DNA of 21,446 nucleotides from UBA1081 sp964495345 (lineage in GTDB: Bacteria; Bacillota; Clostridia; Oscillospirales; Acutalibacteraceae). Below, in pieces: positions 1 to 6,669 of the stretch (position 1 is its first letter; every line of letters starts with the position of its first letter). The notes under the pieces were generated by a model that saw only the letters and a program-made list of their open reading frames with translations, did not search any database and had not been told where the DNA came from. The stretch is from contig CAZBVV010000024.1 in assembly GCA_964495345.1 (NCBI GenBank), positions 1 through 21,446 of the forward strand. The letters run 5' to 3'. A program made the position numbers and the translations under genes.

Positions 1-701
1 GAAAGCATTGTTTTCATAAAATAAATAAGATTGGAGATTGAAATATCCTCGTCAATCATAATGCCTTCCATCTGGAAAAAGGTGTTTTCGTGGCAAGCAT
101 CTGTTGATTCGTTACGGAAACATCTGCCGGGGAAAACAGCACGCAGGGGAGCGCCGTATTTTTTCATAATGGAATTCTGTGCGGCTGATGTATGAGTTTT
201 AAGGAGCTGACCGCTTGAAAGATAATATGTATCCTGCATATCTCTTGCGGGATGATGCTTGGGGATATTAAGTGCCTCAAAGCAATTGAAATCGTCTGTA
301 ATTTCTGAAAAATCTTCAATGGTAAAGCCCATTGTACGGAAAATTTCTTCAACCTCACGCTGAATAACGGTAATGGGATGGTATGAACCCATATCAATAT
401 CCATGGGGAGTGTTACATCATAGTCTTCAGCACAGTCAATAAGCTTCTGTTCTTCTTTTTTTACAATGTCGGCATGAGCTTGGGCAAGCTTTTTTTCAAT
501 TTCTTGTTTTACTTCGTTTACTGCCTGTCCGAATGCCTTTTTCTCCTCATTGGGTACACTTTTGAGCTGACTCATAAGTGCCGCAATATGACCTTTTTTG
601 CCTAAGAATTCAACACGGAGCTGTTCAAGGCTCTCGGAAGAATCTGCTTTTGCAAGGCTTTCTTCAAACAATGCTAAAAGCTTGGTTGTGTTCTCGTTCA
701 T
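1..701 (-). CDS. pheS: Phenylalanine-tRNA ligase alpha subunit, 5' part (runs off window)
   Basis: This gene encodes the catalytic alpha subunit of the heterotetrameric PheRS, which charges tRNA-Phe in the cytoplasm. I translated it from the reverse strand: 233 codons are present and the frame is open to the window edge. The N-terminal ~90 residues are Lys/Glu-rich and match the tRNA-binding coiled-coil arm. The class II core then begins with the PheS hallmark HHPARDMQDTYYL (about residues 147-159) and a motif 2 region reading FPGRCFRNESTDACHENTFF, followed by QMEG. The ATG at 701 follows an AAAGGA site with an 8-nt spacer. Expression is controlled by the T-box leader immediately upstream, whose specifier codon is TTC. 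pheT would be expected further left, outside the window. The C-terminal ~100 residues are missing only because the window ends. Confidence 0.96.
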   Translation of the reverse strand, partial: MNENTTKLLALFEESLAKADSSESLEQLRVEFLGKKGHIAALMSQLKSVPNEEKKAFGQAVNEVKQEIEKKLAQAHADIVKKEEQKLIDCAEDYDVTLPMDIDMGSYHPITVIQREVEEIFRTMGFTIEDFSEITDDFNCFEALNIPKHHPARDMQDTYYLSSGQLLKTHTSAAQNSIMKKYGAPLRAVFPGRCFRNESTDACHENTFFQMEGIMIDEDISISNLIYFMKTML

Positions 702-747
702 ATATATCGTCCTTTCAGTAATGTACTTTACTATATAAAAATGAATC

Positions 748-764
748 AAAAGGCAGAGCCTTTT
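748..764 (-). other. Small hairpin between T-box terminator and pheS
   Basis: AAAAGGC and GCCTTTT form a perfect 7-bp stem with a 3-nt loop, in the pheS 5' UTR downstream of the T-box terminator. On the minus strand it is followed by GATTCATTTTTA, so it is a weak terminator candidate at best. It may instead be an mRNA-stability or processing element. It overlaps a 12-nt direct repeat (760-771) of a segment also found in the T-box stem III region (863-874). Confidence 0.4.
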
Positions 765-794
765 CCTCACTTTTTCACTATTACTTCTTACCTA

Positions 795-827
795 AATAAA
801 AATCCGCCCCGAAAATAACGGGACGGA
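795..827 (-). terminator. T-box intrinsic terminator for pheS
   Basis: TCCGTCCCG (827-819) pairs with CGGGGCGGA (811-803), giving nine pairs including one G-U, with a 7-nt loop. A U-rich tract TTTTTATT (802-795) follows. Its 5' arm overlaps the antiterminator partner of the T-box sequence, so uncharged tRNA-Phe should prevent its formation. Confidence 0.9.
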
Positions 828-1327
828 AAATAACCGTGGTACCACCCGAATTAGGAAAATTACTTTTCCTCACTCTTATCGCTTTAATGCAGCGAGTACA
901 TTCTGCTTAATCTTAGGGTGATGGGAATAATCCGAACCTGCCTTAAAACGGTTATTTTTAAGTCTTTTCGGCATTTCGGATTTGAAAGGCGACAGCCTTC
1001 CTGCATCCTCAAAACCAAAAATCTAATAAAAATCTCTCGTTTTAAGGTCGAAGATTTTTTACAGTGCGGATTTTTGGCAAGTCAAGGCACAAAACGCAGC
1101 AAATCCTGACGGATTTGCGAGTATTTTAACAAAGAATTGACGGAAATCAGCCTGTAAAAAACAGGTTTGTATTATTCCCATCACCCTATGCTTTCGCAGA
1201 CAGCTCAGACGCTGAAATTCACAATTCTCATATCACGAGGTCACTTACAGCCGATGATGACCACTCTCTTGCGGATTAAATGAATGTTACTTACACGCCG
1301 TCAACGCTTTTTAATAAATATCAAATT
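797..1327 (-). ncRNA. T-box riboswitch (Phe specifier) of pheS, interrupted by an insertion
   Basis: This is a transcription-antitermination leader that senses uncharged tRNA-Phe. On the minus strand, Stem I spans 1302-1199, closed by GACGGC pairing with GCTGTC. Its apical part is GGTCA...TGACC with a GGCTGTAAG loop. The specifier loop reads GTGAATTTCAGC, giving the Phe codon TTC at 1216-1214 followed by a purine. A stem III-like hairpin (AGGAAAA/TTTTCCT) lies at 870-853. The T-box core GGTGGTACCACGG lies at 846-834, and its TGGT can pair with the ACCA end of tRNA-Phe. The CGGG of the T-box and the CCCG of the terminator arm give the mutually exclusive antiterminator. A 271-bp inverted-repeat element (916-1186) interrupts the leader between Stem I and stem III. 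Without it the leader would be about 260 nt, a normal T-box length. Confidence 0.92.
914..1188. mobile_element. MITE-like element with 27-bp terminal inverted repeats and TA flanks
   Basis: The left end (914-940) and the right end (1162-1188, reverse-complemented) match at 25 of 27 positions; the outer 18 (TAGGGTGATGGGAATAAT) are perfect. The repeats are flanked by TA on both sides (914-915, 1187-1188), which fits TA target duplication as made by IS630/Tc1-mariner transposases. The body then is 916-1186, 271 bp. There is no transposase. The interior is rich in secondary structure: AAGGC/GCCTT at 986-999, CCAAAAATC/GATTTTTGG at 1015-1077, GCAAATCC/GGATTTGC at 1099-1118, and CCTGT/ACAGG at 1151-1165. 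Only one copy is in this window. Assignment to a TA-specific transposon family is inference from the ends. A 63-codon open frame at 918-1109 begins inside the left repeat and is probably not a gene. Confidence 0.82.
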
Positions 1328-1333
1328 GAAATT

Positions 1334-1362
1334 ATATTACCATAGTTAAAATAAAATGTCAA
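1334..1362 (-). promoter_or_regulatory. Sigma-A promoter of pheS T-box transcript
   Basis: The -35 box TTGACA (1362-1357) and the -10 box TAATAT (1339-1334) are separated by exactly 17 nt. A TG one base upstream of the -10 gives an extended -10. The transcript should start near 1327, just before T-box Stem I. The promoter starts only 20 nt after the stop of the upstream amidase gene. Confidence 0.88.
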
Positions 1363-1382
1363 CAATAAAAATCCGTAATGTG

Positions 1383-3992
1383 TTATTCATTAACTATATA
1401 GTCAACGATTCCCTGTGCTATTGCAGTTGCAAGCACTTTTTGTCCGCCTTCGCTTATCAAAAATTGAGCGTCAGCTTCGTTGGACATATATCCCATTTCA
1501 ACCAGCACGGAGGGACATTCTTCCACTCTTGTTACCATATATGGGAAGAATTTTACACCCTTATCAACATTTGTATATTCTGCGGAGGATGTGTCCGTGT
1601 AATAATAGTTTCTGTAGGCTTTTACAAGCTGATTGTGAATAGCTTGTGCAAGCGGCATTGAATAGCTTTTGTAATAGAATGTGTGTGTGCCGTAAACGGA
1701 GGATGAATCCGTGCCGTCACAATGTATGCTTACATACAAATCCGGATTAAGCTCTCTTACCATTTCAACTCTTTCGGATAGGAAAACTGCCTCGTCACCG
1801 CTTCGTGTCATAATTACCGTAACACCGTTTTGCGTAAGAATATCAGCCACCGTCTGAGCAACCGAATAGGTGATATCTTTTTCATAAATGCTCATGTTGT
1901 AATTAGTGCCCGGACTGCCGTAACCGCCGTGACCGGGGTCGAGCATAACGACTGTACCCTGTAAAGATGTCGGATTGTTTTTGAATTTAATCACAATTTC
2001 TCCGTTTTCGCCGTAAGAGTATGAATAGCCGTTGAATGAGCCTGCTGTTTTAAGATAAAGCCTAAAAGTTATAAAGCCGTCAGCGGAATTGGAATACCAC
2101 TCATATTTTGAGAATATCTGACTGTCAGCAAGGTCGAATACTGCAGATTGGGAACAGGTTGCCGTGTCCATGAAAAGTATATCAATATATTCTGCAGTAA
2201 AATCTTCAATGTTGTATATGCGTTCAAGATAACCTTTGTAGTATTGCTGAGGCTCCTGTAACAGTTTTACAAAAACAGGGTAACTGCTTGTAAATGTGAG
2301 AGTTGTTCCTTCGGTTGTGGAAACGGAATCAAGATTTATATTGTTCTCAGGCAATACGAAACCGCCGAGAATCAGCCTTGTCTGGCTCATGTAAATTTTC
2401 ATGCCAAGCTTTGTACGGCAGATTACGTTGTTATCTTTTACGGTATAATCGGTTACATAACTGTATGAGCCTGCAAGCTGAGGCGTGCAGGTAGGGTCTG
2501 AAGAATCATCAGCAGACGCAGTAGAGGTTGTTTCTGCATAATTCTTTGTTACAAGACAAAAATCAGCATTACCCAATGAATGATTGTCGTATGGCGTTAA
2601 TGCCTTTTTTTCGTTGCATAAGATTATATCCGTAAGTCCGTTGTATACAGCACCGTAAGAAACATAATCCGCCGTTAAATGGCTCATATTTTCGCTTAAC
2701 TCGTAAGTGCCTGTGTATAAGGCGTAGTTACTGTCAATATCGGCGGTCTGAGTGAGCTTTACGGTATATGTGTTTGCAACGGATGCGTACACGTCAGCAC
2801 CTTTTACCGCCGTTACGGAGAAGGTTGCAATATTTTCCGTGACGGTTGTGCTCTGTGATGTTATAACGTCAATTACTTTGTCGATGTAATATGTGTACAT
2901 GGCGCTTTTGTGCTTTATAACAATTTTGTTTTCGCCGTAAACAAGGGGAATTGAAACGGCAAATGAGCCCTCATCTCCGTTTAATGTGACAGATGTCCAT
3001 GAGGATGAGGCTGTACACCACACATGAACGGGATAAGCCAAATCCGATGTGTGACCGCTGAAAGATACTGCGGAATAATCCTCTGCAACATCAAAATCTG
3101 TTAAAGTAAGAGCAGTATATTCCGAATTGTTGAAATATTCGTAATAAGAATACAGTTTTGTTGTTGTGCTGTTGTCGTCTGTGCTTAACTTTTCACGGTC
3201 AGCCATAATACAACCCGAAAAACCGCCGTAATTATAAACAGCTTTTACAAGTTTTGATATCTCAGTAGGGTCATTTACCGTAACATTATCATTTCTTAAA
3301 ATTGCATATACCTTTGATTTTGATAACAATGCAACCTCTGCCCAGCTTTTTATAATTTCTTCTGCATTATCCTGTGCGTGGGATTCAATTTTGATGAAAT
3401 AAAAATCAAGAGTAGAATTTTCAACCGATGTTATTGCATTTTGAGTTAATGTTTCGCTTATTGCCGCACCGATATATATTCCTTTTTCGTTAAGTTCGGT
3501 GCGTAATTTCTCGGCTTTGTCAATGTTGTCGTCAACACAGAACATATCAACACCGTAAGTGCCTTGCAGAATGGCAAGTTTTTCCGCTTTGAGCATATTG
3601 TCATCAATGTAAAAAATTACGCCAAGTCCTTTTTCTTTTGCGGCTGTGACAAGATATTTTACATTATCATCCGTGTACTTTATAAGTACGGTATTCGGCA
3701 GTATTGCATCAACTTTTTCAAAAACAGAATCAGCCGATGACTGTAAATCATCAGCAGAAGTGTCAAAATCCTTTTCGGGGTCTATAATGTATCCTATAAT
3801 ATTGTCGGGTAAAGGGTTGTCCTGTGCAAGAAATGTAAACGCATTGTCGGTATTTTCATTAGTCAATGCGTTCAGGTCAACAGGTTCAACAGAGCTTTCG
3901 CTGTTACAGGCATCATAAATGAGCCAACCTATAAATGCACCCACCGCAATAACAGCAAGCACAAGTACAGGTATAATGAATTTTTTTTTCAT
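1383..3992 (-). CDS. Membrane-anchored N-acetylmuramoyl-L-alanine amidase with TIM-barrel-like and Ig-like domains
   Basis: This is a predicted peptidoglycan hydrolase of 869 residues. MKKK plus a hydrophobic segment (about residues 5-26) forms an N-terminal anchor or signal. Cys29 lacks a proper lipobox, so an uncleaved anchor is more likely. Residues ~60-290 alternate beta strands and helices like a GH18/TIM-barrel domain but lack the DxxDxDxE chitinase motif. Residues ~300-375 look like an Ig/cadherin-like sandwich (SVTLNGDEGSFAVSIPL). Residues 679-869 are a complete Amidase_3 domain: zinc ligands His688 (DPGHGG), Glu704 (YEKD) and His757 (SIHCDG), and catalytic Glu832 (VEMGYMSN). It cleaves the bond between MurNAc and L-Ala outside the membrane. 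The start codon overlaps the stop of the upstream exonuclease gene (ATGA), so translation is probably coupled. The family is certain; the function of the N-terminal two thirds is inference. No terminator follows it. Confidence 0.9.
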   Translation of the reverse strand: MKKKFIIPVLVLAVIAVGAFIGWLIYDACNSESSVEPVDLNALTNENTDNAFTFLAQDNPLPDNIIGYIIDPEKDFDTSADDLQSSADSVFEKVDAILPNTVLIKYTDDNVKYLVTAAKEKGLGVIFYIDDNMLKAEKLAILQGTYGVDMFCVDDNIDKAEKLRTELNEKGIYIGAAISETLTQNAITSVENSTLDFYFIKIESHAQDNAEEIIKSWAEVALLSKSKVYAILRNDNVTVNDPTEISKLVKAVYNYGGFSGCIMADREKLSTDDNSTTTKLYSYYEYFNNSEYTALTLTDFDVAEDYSAVSFSGHTSDLAYPVHVWCTASSSWTSVTLNGDEGSFAVSIPLVYGENKIVIKHKSAMYTYYIDKVIDVITSQSTTVTENIATFSVTAVKGADVYASVANTYTVKLTQTADIDSNYALYTGTYELSENMSHLTADYVSYGAVYNGLTDIILCNEKKALTPYDNHSLGNADFCLVTKNYAETTSTASADDSSDPTCTPQLAGSYSYVTDYTVKDNNVICRTKLGMKIYMSQTRLILGGFVLPENNINLDSVSTTEGTTLTFTSSYPVFVKLLQEPQQYYKGYLERIYNIEDFTAEYIDILFMDTATCSQSAVFDLADSQIFSKYEWYSNSADGFITFRLYLKTAGSFNGYSYSYGENGEIVIKFKNNPTSLQGTVVMLDPGHGGYGSPGTNYNMSIYEKDITYSVAQTVADILTQNGVTVIMTRSGDEAVFLSERVEMVRELNPDLYVSIHCDGTDSSSVYGTHTFYYKSYSMPLAQAIHNQLVKAYRNYYYTDTSSAEYTNVDKGVKFFPYMVTRVEECPSVLVEMGYMSNEADAQFLISEGGQKVLATAIAQGIVDYIVNE

Positions 3993-4873
3993 TGTGTATC
4001 CTTTTTATCTGAGCTGTCGGCAGAATTTTCTTTGTTTTCCACTTTGTTTTTCTTTGAACGGATGTCAATATGATCAAAACAGTTTTTGAACCGAATTGAA
4101 AACATTGCGTATTCGTCGCACTCTTTGCAATAGAACAATGCCCTGAATGCCTGATTTACCGATTTCCAATCAGACACTTTGCTCATGCGTTTTTTACAGA
4201 TGTCGCAGAAACACACCATTTTGCTTCTGTCGATTCTGTCATCGTTAATATTTGTGATGTATTTTGCCTTAAAAAGCAGTTTTTTATAAAAAGTTTCGTC
4301 GCAGATTGATGTTAAAGCAAAAATATCATCACGGTTGAAAGATTTTTTTAAGCAACGCAGACTTAAAAGTGAATCGTCAAGTGCTCTGTGAGTGGAATAC
4401 TCGCTTACATCTATTTCAAACATAGTGGCTGCTGCGGAAAGACCTACCTGCTGAGCATTTGAAAGCTGTAACTTTTGCTGGCAGTATTTTTGCAGGTCCA
4501 TATATCTGGGAATAAACGGAATACAGTCCGTATCACAGAAAAATTTAAGGTTATCAAGCATAACTCTGAGGTCACCGTTACCCCATGACATAAAAATGCA
4601 ATCCTTATCGCCCAACCATTTTGAAAAATCGGAAATTGCTTTTTTAAAACTTATTCCGCCGTACATATCTTCGTTTGAAATATGGGTAAGATTTTTTACT
4701 CTGCCGCTTAATTTCGTTGCAAGCTGAGATCTTATCAGAACGGAAAAAGTATCAACAACTTCAAGCTCTTCATTAACCATTACAGCACCGATTTCTATTA
4801 TTTCGTTGAAAAAGCATTTGAGTTTTTTGTTGTAGGAGTTGTTCCATTCAAGATCCATTATTATATAATGCAT
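3989..4873 (-). CDS. DEDDh 3'-5' exonuclease (DnaQ/RNase T superfamily) with zinc-ribbon C-terminus
   Basis: This is a 294-residue predicted nuclease. Exo I is IIMDLEW (Asp7, Glu9), a middle Asp lies in WGNGDLRV (Asp101), and the ExoIII pair is HRALDD (His162, Asp166), so all four acidic ligands and the general-base His are present. Beyond the exonuclease fold (~1-185) it carries CDIC (Cys223, Cys226) and CKEC (Cys249, Cys252), a likely zinc ribbon, then a charged Lys/Glu/Asp-rich tail. I chose the ATG at 4873 because AGGAG sits 7 nt upstream; a GTG at 4876 would be only 4 nt from it. Its stop overlaps the amidase start by 4 nt. A promoter is present at 4915-4943. The substrate (DNA or RNA) cannot be told from sequence, so no gene symbol is given. 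The Exo I pattern DLEW resembles the Eri1/KapD-like group. Confidence 0.88.
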   Translation of the reverse strand: MHYIIMDLEWNNSYNKKLKCFFNEIIEIGAVMVNEELEVVDTFSVLIRSQLATKLSGRVKNLTHISNEDMYGGISFKKAISDFSKWLGDKDCIFMSWGNGDLRVMLDNLKFFCDTDCIPFIPRYMDLQKYCQQKLQLSNAQQVGLSAAATMFEIDVSEYSTHRALDDSLLSLRCLKKSFNRDDIFALTSICDETFYKKLLFKAKYITNINDDRIDRSKMVCFCDICKKRMSKVSDWKSVNQAFRALFYCKECDEYAMFSIRFKNCFDHIDIRSKKNKVENKENSADSSDKKDTQ

Positions 4874-4914
4874 CACAATGCTCCTTTTTTAATTTTTTTT
4901 GCATATTCACATTA

Positions 4915-4943
4915 ATAATACTATATGCCGCAGATTTTGTCAA
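4915..4943 (-). promoter_or_regulatory. Promoter of exonuclease-amidase operon
   Basis: On the minus strand, TTGACA (4943-4938) and TATTAT (4920-4915) are separated by 17 nt. The start site would fall about 35 nt upstream of the ATG at 4873. It lies just downstream of the terminator of the preceding exonuclease gene, so the two nuclease genes look separately transcribed. Confidence 0.82.
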
Positions 4944-4956
4944 ATGAAACAGAATT

Positions 4957-4997
4957 AAAAAAACACCGCCTTTACGATTTTTGCCGGAAAGACGGTG
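4957..4997 (-). terminator. Intrinsic terminator after the gapped exonuclease gene
   Basis: On the minus strand, CACCGTCTTT (4997-4988) pairs with AAAGGCGGTG (4973-4964), ten pairs including one wobble, followed by seven U residues (4963-4957). It begins 10 nt after the putative stop at 5008. This supports the end of the upstream gene even though the N gap hides the reading frame. Confidence 0.9.
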
Positions 4998-5007
4998 AAA
5001 TATAAAA

Positions 5008-5652
5008 TTAACTTATGTATTCNNNNNNNNNNNNNNNNNNNNNNNNNNNNNNNNNNNNNNNNNNNNNNNNNNNNNNNNNNNNNNNNNNNNNNNNNNNNNN
5101 NNNNNNNNNNNNNNNNNNNNNNAAATACAGTTTTGCTGTGATTTCAGCATCCGCAGACGCTCTGTGGTGAATATCAGCATCAATATGAAAATAGTCGCAC
5201 AGATTTTCAAGTGATTTGCTCGTCATTCCGGGAAAAGGCTTGCATCTCGAACGCAGATGTCTTAATGTGTCAAACACATCGTTTTTTATGAAAACCCCGT
5301 GTATGTTTGCCCAATGGCGAACGATAGGGCAGTCAAAGCTTACAATATTATGCCCCAACAGAATGTCATCCCCTGCAAATTGAGCAAATCTGGGAAGCAC
5401 TTTTTCAACGGTATCGCATCCTCTTACCATAGCGTTAGTAATGCCCGTAATGTATGTAATTCTTGAGGGAATCGGCATTTCGGGATAAATCAGCTCATTG
5501 AAAGAGTCGATAATTATGCCGTTTCTGACTTTAACAGCACCAATCTCTATTATATTTGAATTTCTGGCAAGCCCGGTTGTTTCTATATCAAACGCCGTAA
5601 ACGAATCAAAATCCGCACAGCATATTTCTTTTGCAGGAAAAAAATCTGTCAT
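5008..5652 (-). CDS. DEDDh exonuclease, DNA polymerase III epsilon-like; interrupted by assembly gap
   Basis: This is a predicted 3'-5' exonuclease of the DnaQ superfamily. Numbered from the ATG at 5652, Exo I is FDIETTG (Asp22, Glu24), Exo II is GHNIVSFD (Asp107) and Exo III is HHRASAD (His163, Asp168). The pattern matches free-standing epsilon-like or PolC-exonuclease-like proteins. I chose the ATG at 5652 because a promoter (-10 at 5691-5686) lies inside the longer open frame that begins at 5721, so that frame cannot be fully transcribed from it. The last ~35 residues fall in 100 Ns (5023-5122). The residues after the gap (EYIS and a stop) are in frame only if the true gap is a multiple of three. 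The terminator at 4957-4997 supports the end point. The function is separate from the 3989-4873 exonuclease: the two proteins share motifs but little other sequence. Confidence 0.82.
   Translation of the reverse strand: MTDFFPAKEICCADFDSFTAFDIETTGLARNSNIIEIGAVKVRNGIIIDSFNELIYPEMPIPSRITYITGITNAMVRGCDTVEKVLPRFAQFAGDDILLGHNIVSFDCPIVRHWANIHGVFIKNDVFDTLRHLRSRCKPFPGMTSKSLENLCDYFHIDADIHHRASADAEITAKLYXXXXXXXXXXXXXXXXXXXXXXXXXXXXXXXXXXEYIS
5023..5122. other. Assembly gap (100 Ns)
   Basis: Exactly 100 N characters, the usual placeholder for a gap of unknown length. It removes the C-terminal part of the exonuclease gene, so the true distance between flanking coordinates is unknown. Confidence 0.99.
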
Positions 5653-5685
5653 ATCTTCACACTCATACTTTTTATCTATAATTTT

Positions 5686-5714
5686 AATATAACATAAGTA
5701 ATTGTTTGTGTCAA
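5686..5714 (-). promoter_or_regulatory. Promoter of the gapped exonuclease gene
   Basis: TTGACA (5714-5709) and TATATT (5691-5686) are separated by 17 nt on the minus strand. It is divergent from the promoter at 5729-5757, with 14 nt between the two -35 boxes. Transcription would start downstream of the longest-frame start, which fixes translation at the ATG at 5652. Confidence 0.82.
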
Positions 5715-5728
5715 ACCGCAAATTTTAA

Positions 5729-5757
5729 TTGACATTAATATCATTTAGGTATATACT
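5729..5757 (+). promoter_or_regulatory. Promoter of the epimerase-argH-ktrBA-parA-glgA run
   Basis: TTGACA (5729-5734) and TATACT (5752-5757) are separated by 17 nt, giving a start site about 33 nt before the ATG at 5797. It is the only strong promoter I see upstream of the close-packed genes through 13141. I saw no recognisable ArgR or other operator. Confidence 0.85.
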
Positions 5758-5796
5758 TTAAGTTGATTAATTATAGTTGGAAAGAGGTTTTTATCT

Positions 5797-6648
5797 ATGT
5801 ATAATTTTCCTATCGGTGTAATCATTGATTCGTTTAAGTGTGATTTGAAAGATGCTGTTGTAAAGGCGGCAAAGCTGGGTGCTAACGGTATTCAGGTCTA
5901 TGCGTCAAGAGGTGAAATGGCTCCCGAAAATCTTTCACCCGAGAAGAGAAAGGAATTCCTTAAGCTTGTAAAGGATAACGGGCTTGTTATCTCTGCTCTT
6001 TGCGGTGATTTGGGCGGCGGCGGATTCACAATTCCCGAAAACAACGTATGGAAAGTTGAAAAGTCAAAGGCTATCCTTGAAATGGCTAAGGAGCTTGAAA
6101 CGGATATCGTAACAACTCATATCGGTGTTGTACCCGAAGACCCCACTCACGACCGTTACAAAATCATGCAGGAGGCTTGCTACCGGCTTGCTGAGTATGC
6201 AGACAGCCTTAATGCTCATTTTGCCATTGAAACAGGTCCCGAAACAAGTGCAACTCTTAAAACATTCCTTGATTCACTCGGTTCAAGAGGTGTCGGTGTT
6301 AACCTTGACCCTGCAAACCTCGTTATGGTTACGGGTGATGACCCTGTAAAAGCTGTTCATAATCTTAAAGATTATATTGTACATACCCATGCAAAAGACG
6401 GTAAACAGCTCTTTTATCTTGATCCTGAAATTGTTTACGGCATCAAGAAGGGTATTATCGTTGAGGATGATTCGTTTATCGAAGTACCTCTCGGTGAGGG
6501 CAGCGTTGATTTCCCCAACTATATCAAAGCTCTTGAAGAAATCGGATATAAAGGCTTCCTTACAATCGAGCGTGAGGTTGGTGACGACCCTGCCGCAGAT
6601 ATCGGCAAGGCAGTAGTATTCCTCAGGGACATTATTGCAAAGTATTAA
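5797..6648 (+). CDS. Sugar phosphate isomerase/epimerase-like TIM barrel protein
   Basis: This 283-residue protein belongs to the xylose isomerase-like/AP endonuclease 2 TIM-barrel superfamily, whose members use a divalent metal to isomerise or epimerise sugars. Candidate metal or active-site residues follow the family pattern: His108 (TTHIG), Glu145 (AIETGPE), Asp171 (NLDPANL), His198 (VHTHAKDG) and Glu258 (LTIEREVG). Length and the lack of a signal peptide fit a cytoplasmic enzyme. It is the first gene after the promoter at 5729 and lies 21 nt before argH. The substrate is not deducible; the family includes IolE, hydroxypyruvate isomerase-like and psicose epimerase-like enzymes. A second member of the superfamily, with only scattered similarity, ends the same gene run (12281-13141). 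Confidence 0.88.
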   Translation: MYNFPIGVIIDSFKCDLKDAVVKAAKLGANGIQVYASRGEMAPENLSPEKRKEFLKLVKDNGLVISALCGDLGGGGFTIPENNVWKVEKSKAILEMAKELETDIVTTHIGVVPEDPTHDRYKIMQEACYRLAEYADSLNAHFAIETGPETSATLKTFLDSLGSRGVGVNLDPANLVMVTGDDPVKAVHNLKDYIVHTHAKDGKQLFYLDPEIVYGIKKGIIVEDDSFIEVPLGEGSVDFPNYIKALEEIGYKGFLTIEREVGDDPAADIGKAVVFLRDIIAKY

Positions 6649-6669
6649 TTTTTAGCGAAGGACAATATT

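Noticed and set aside
918..1109. 63-codon plus-strand open frame
   Set aside because: It lies wholly in the MITE-like element, starts inside its left inverted repeat, has no ribosome binding site, and its composition follows the hairpins rather than codon use.
5653..5721. Longer N-terminus for the gapped exonuclease
   Set aside because: The frame contains the gene's own promoter (5686-5714); the residues are not part of the DnaQ fold.
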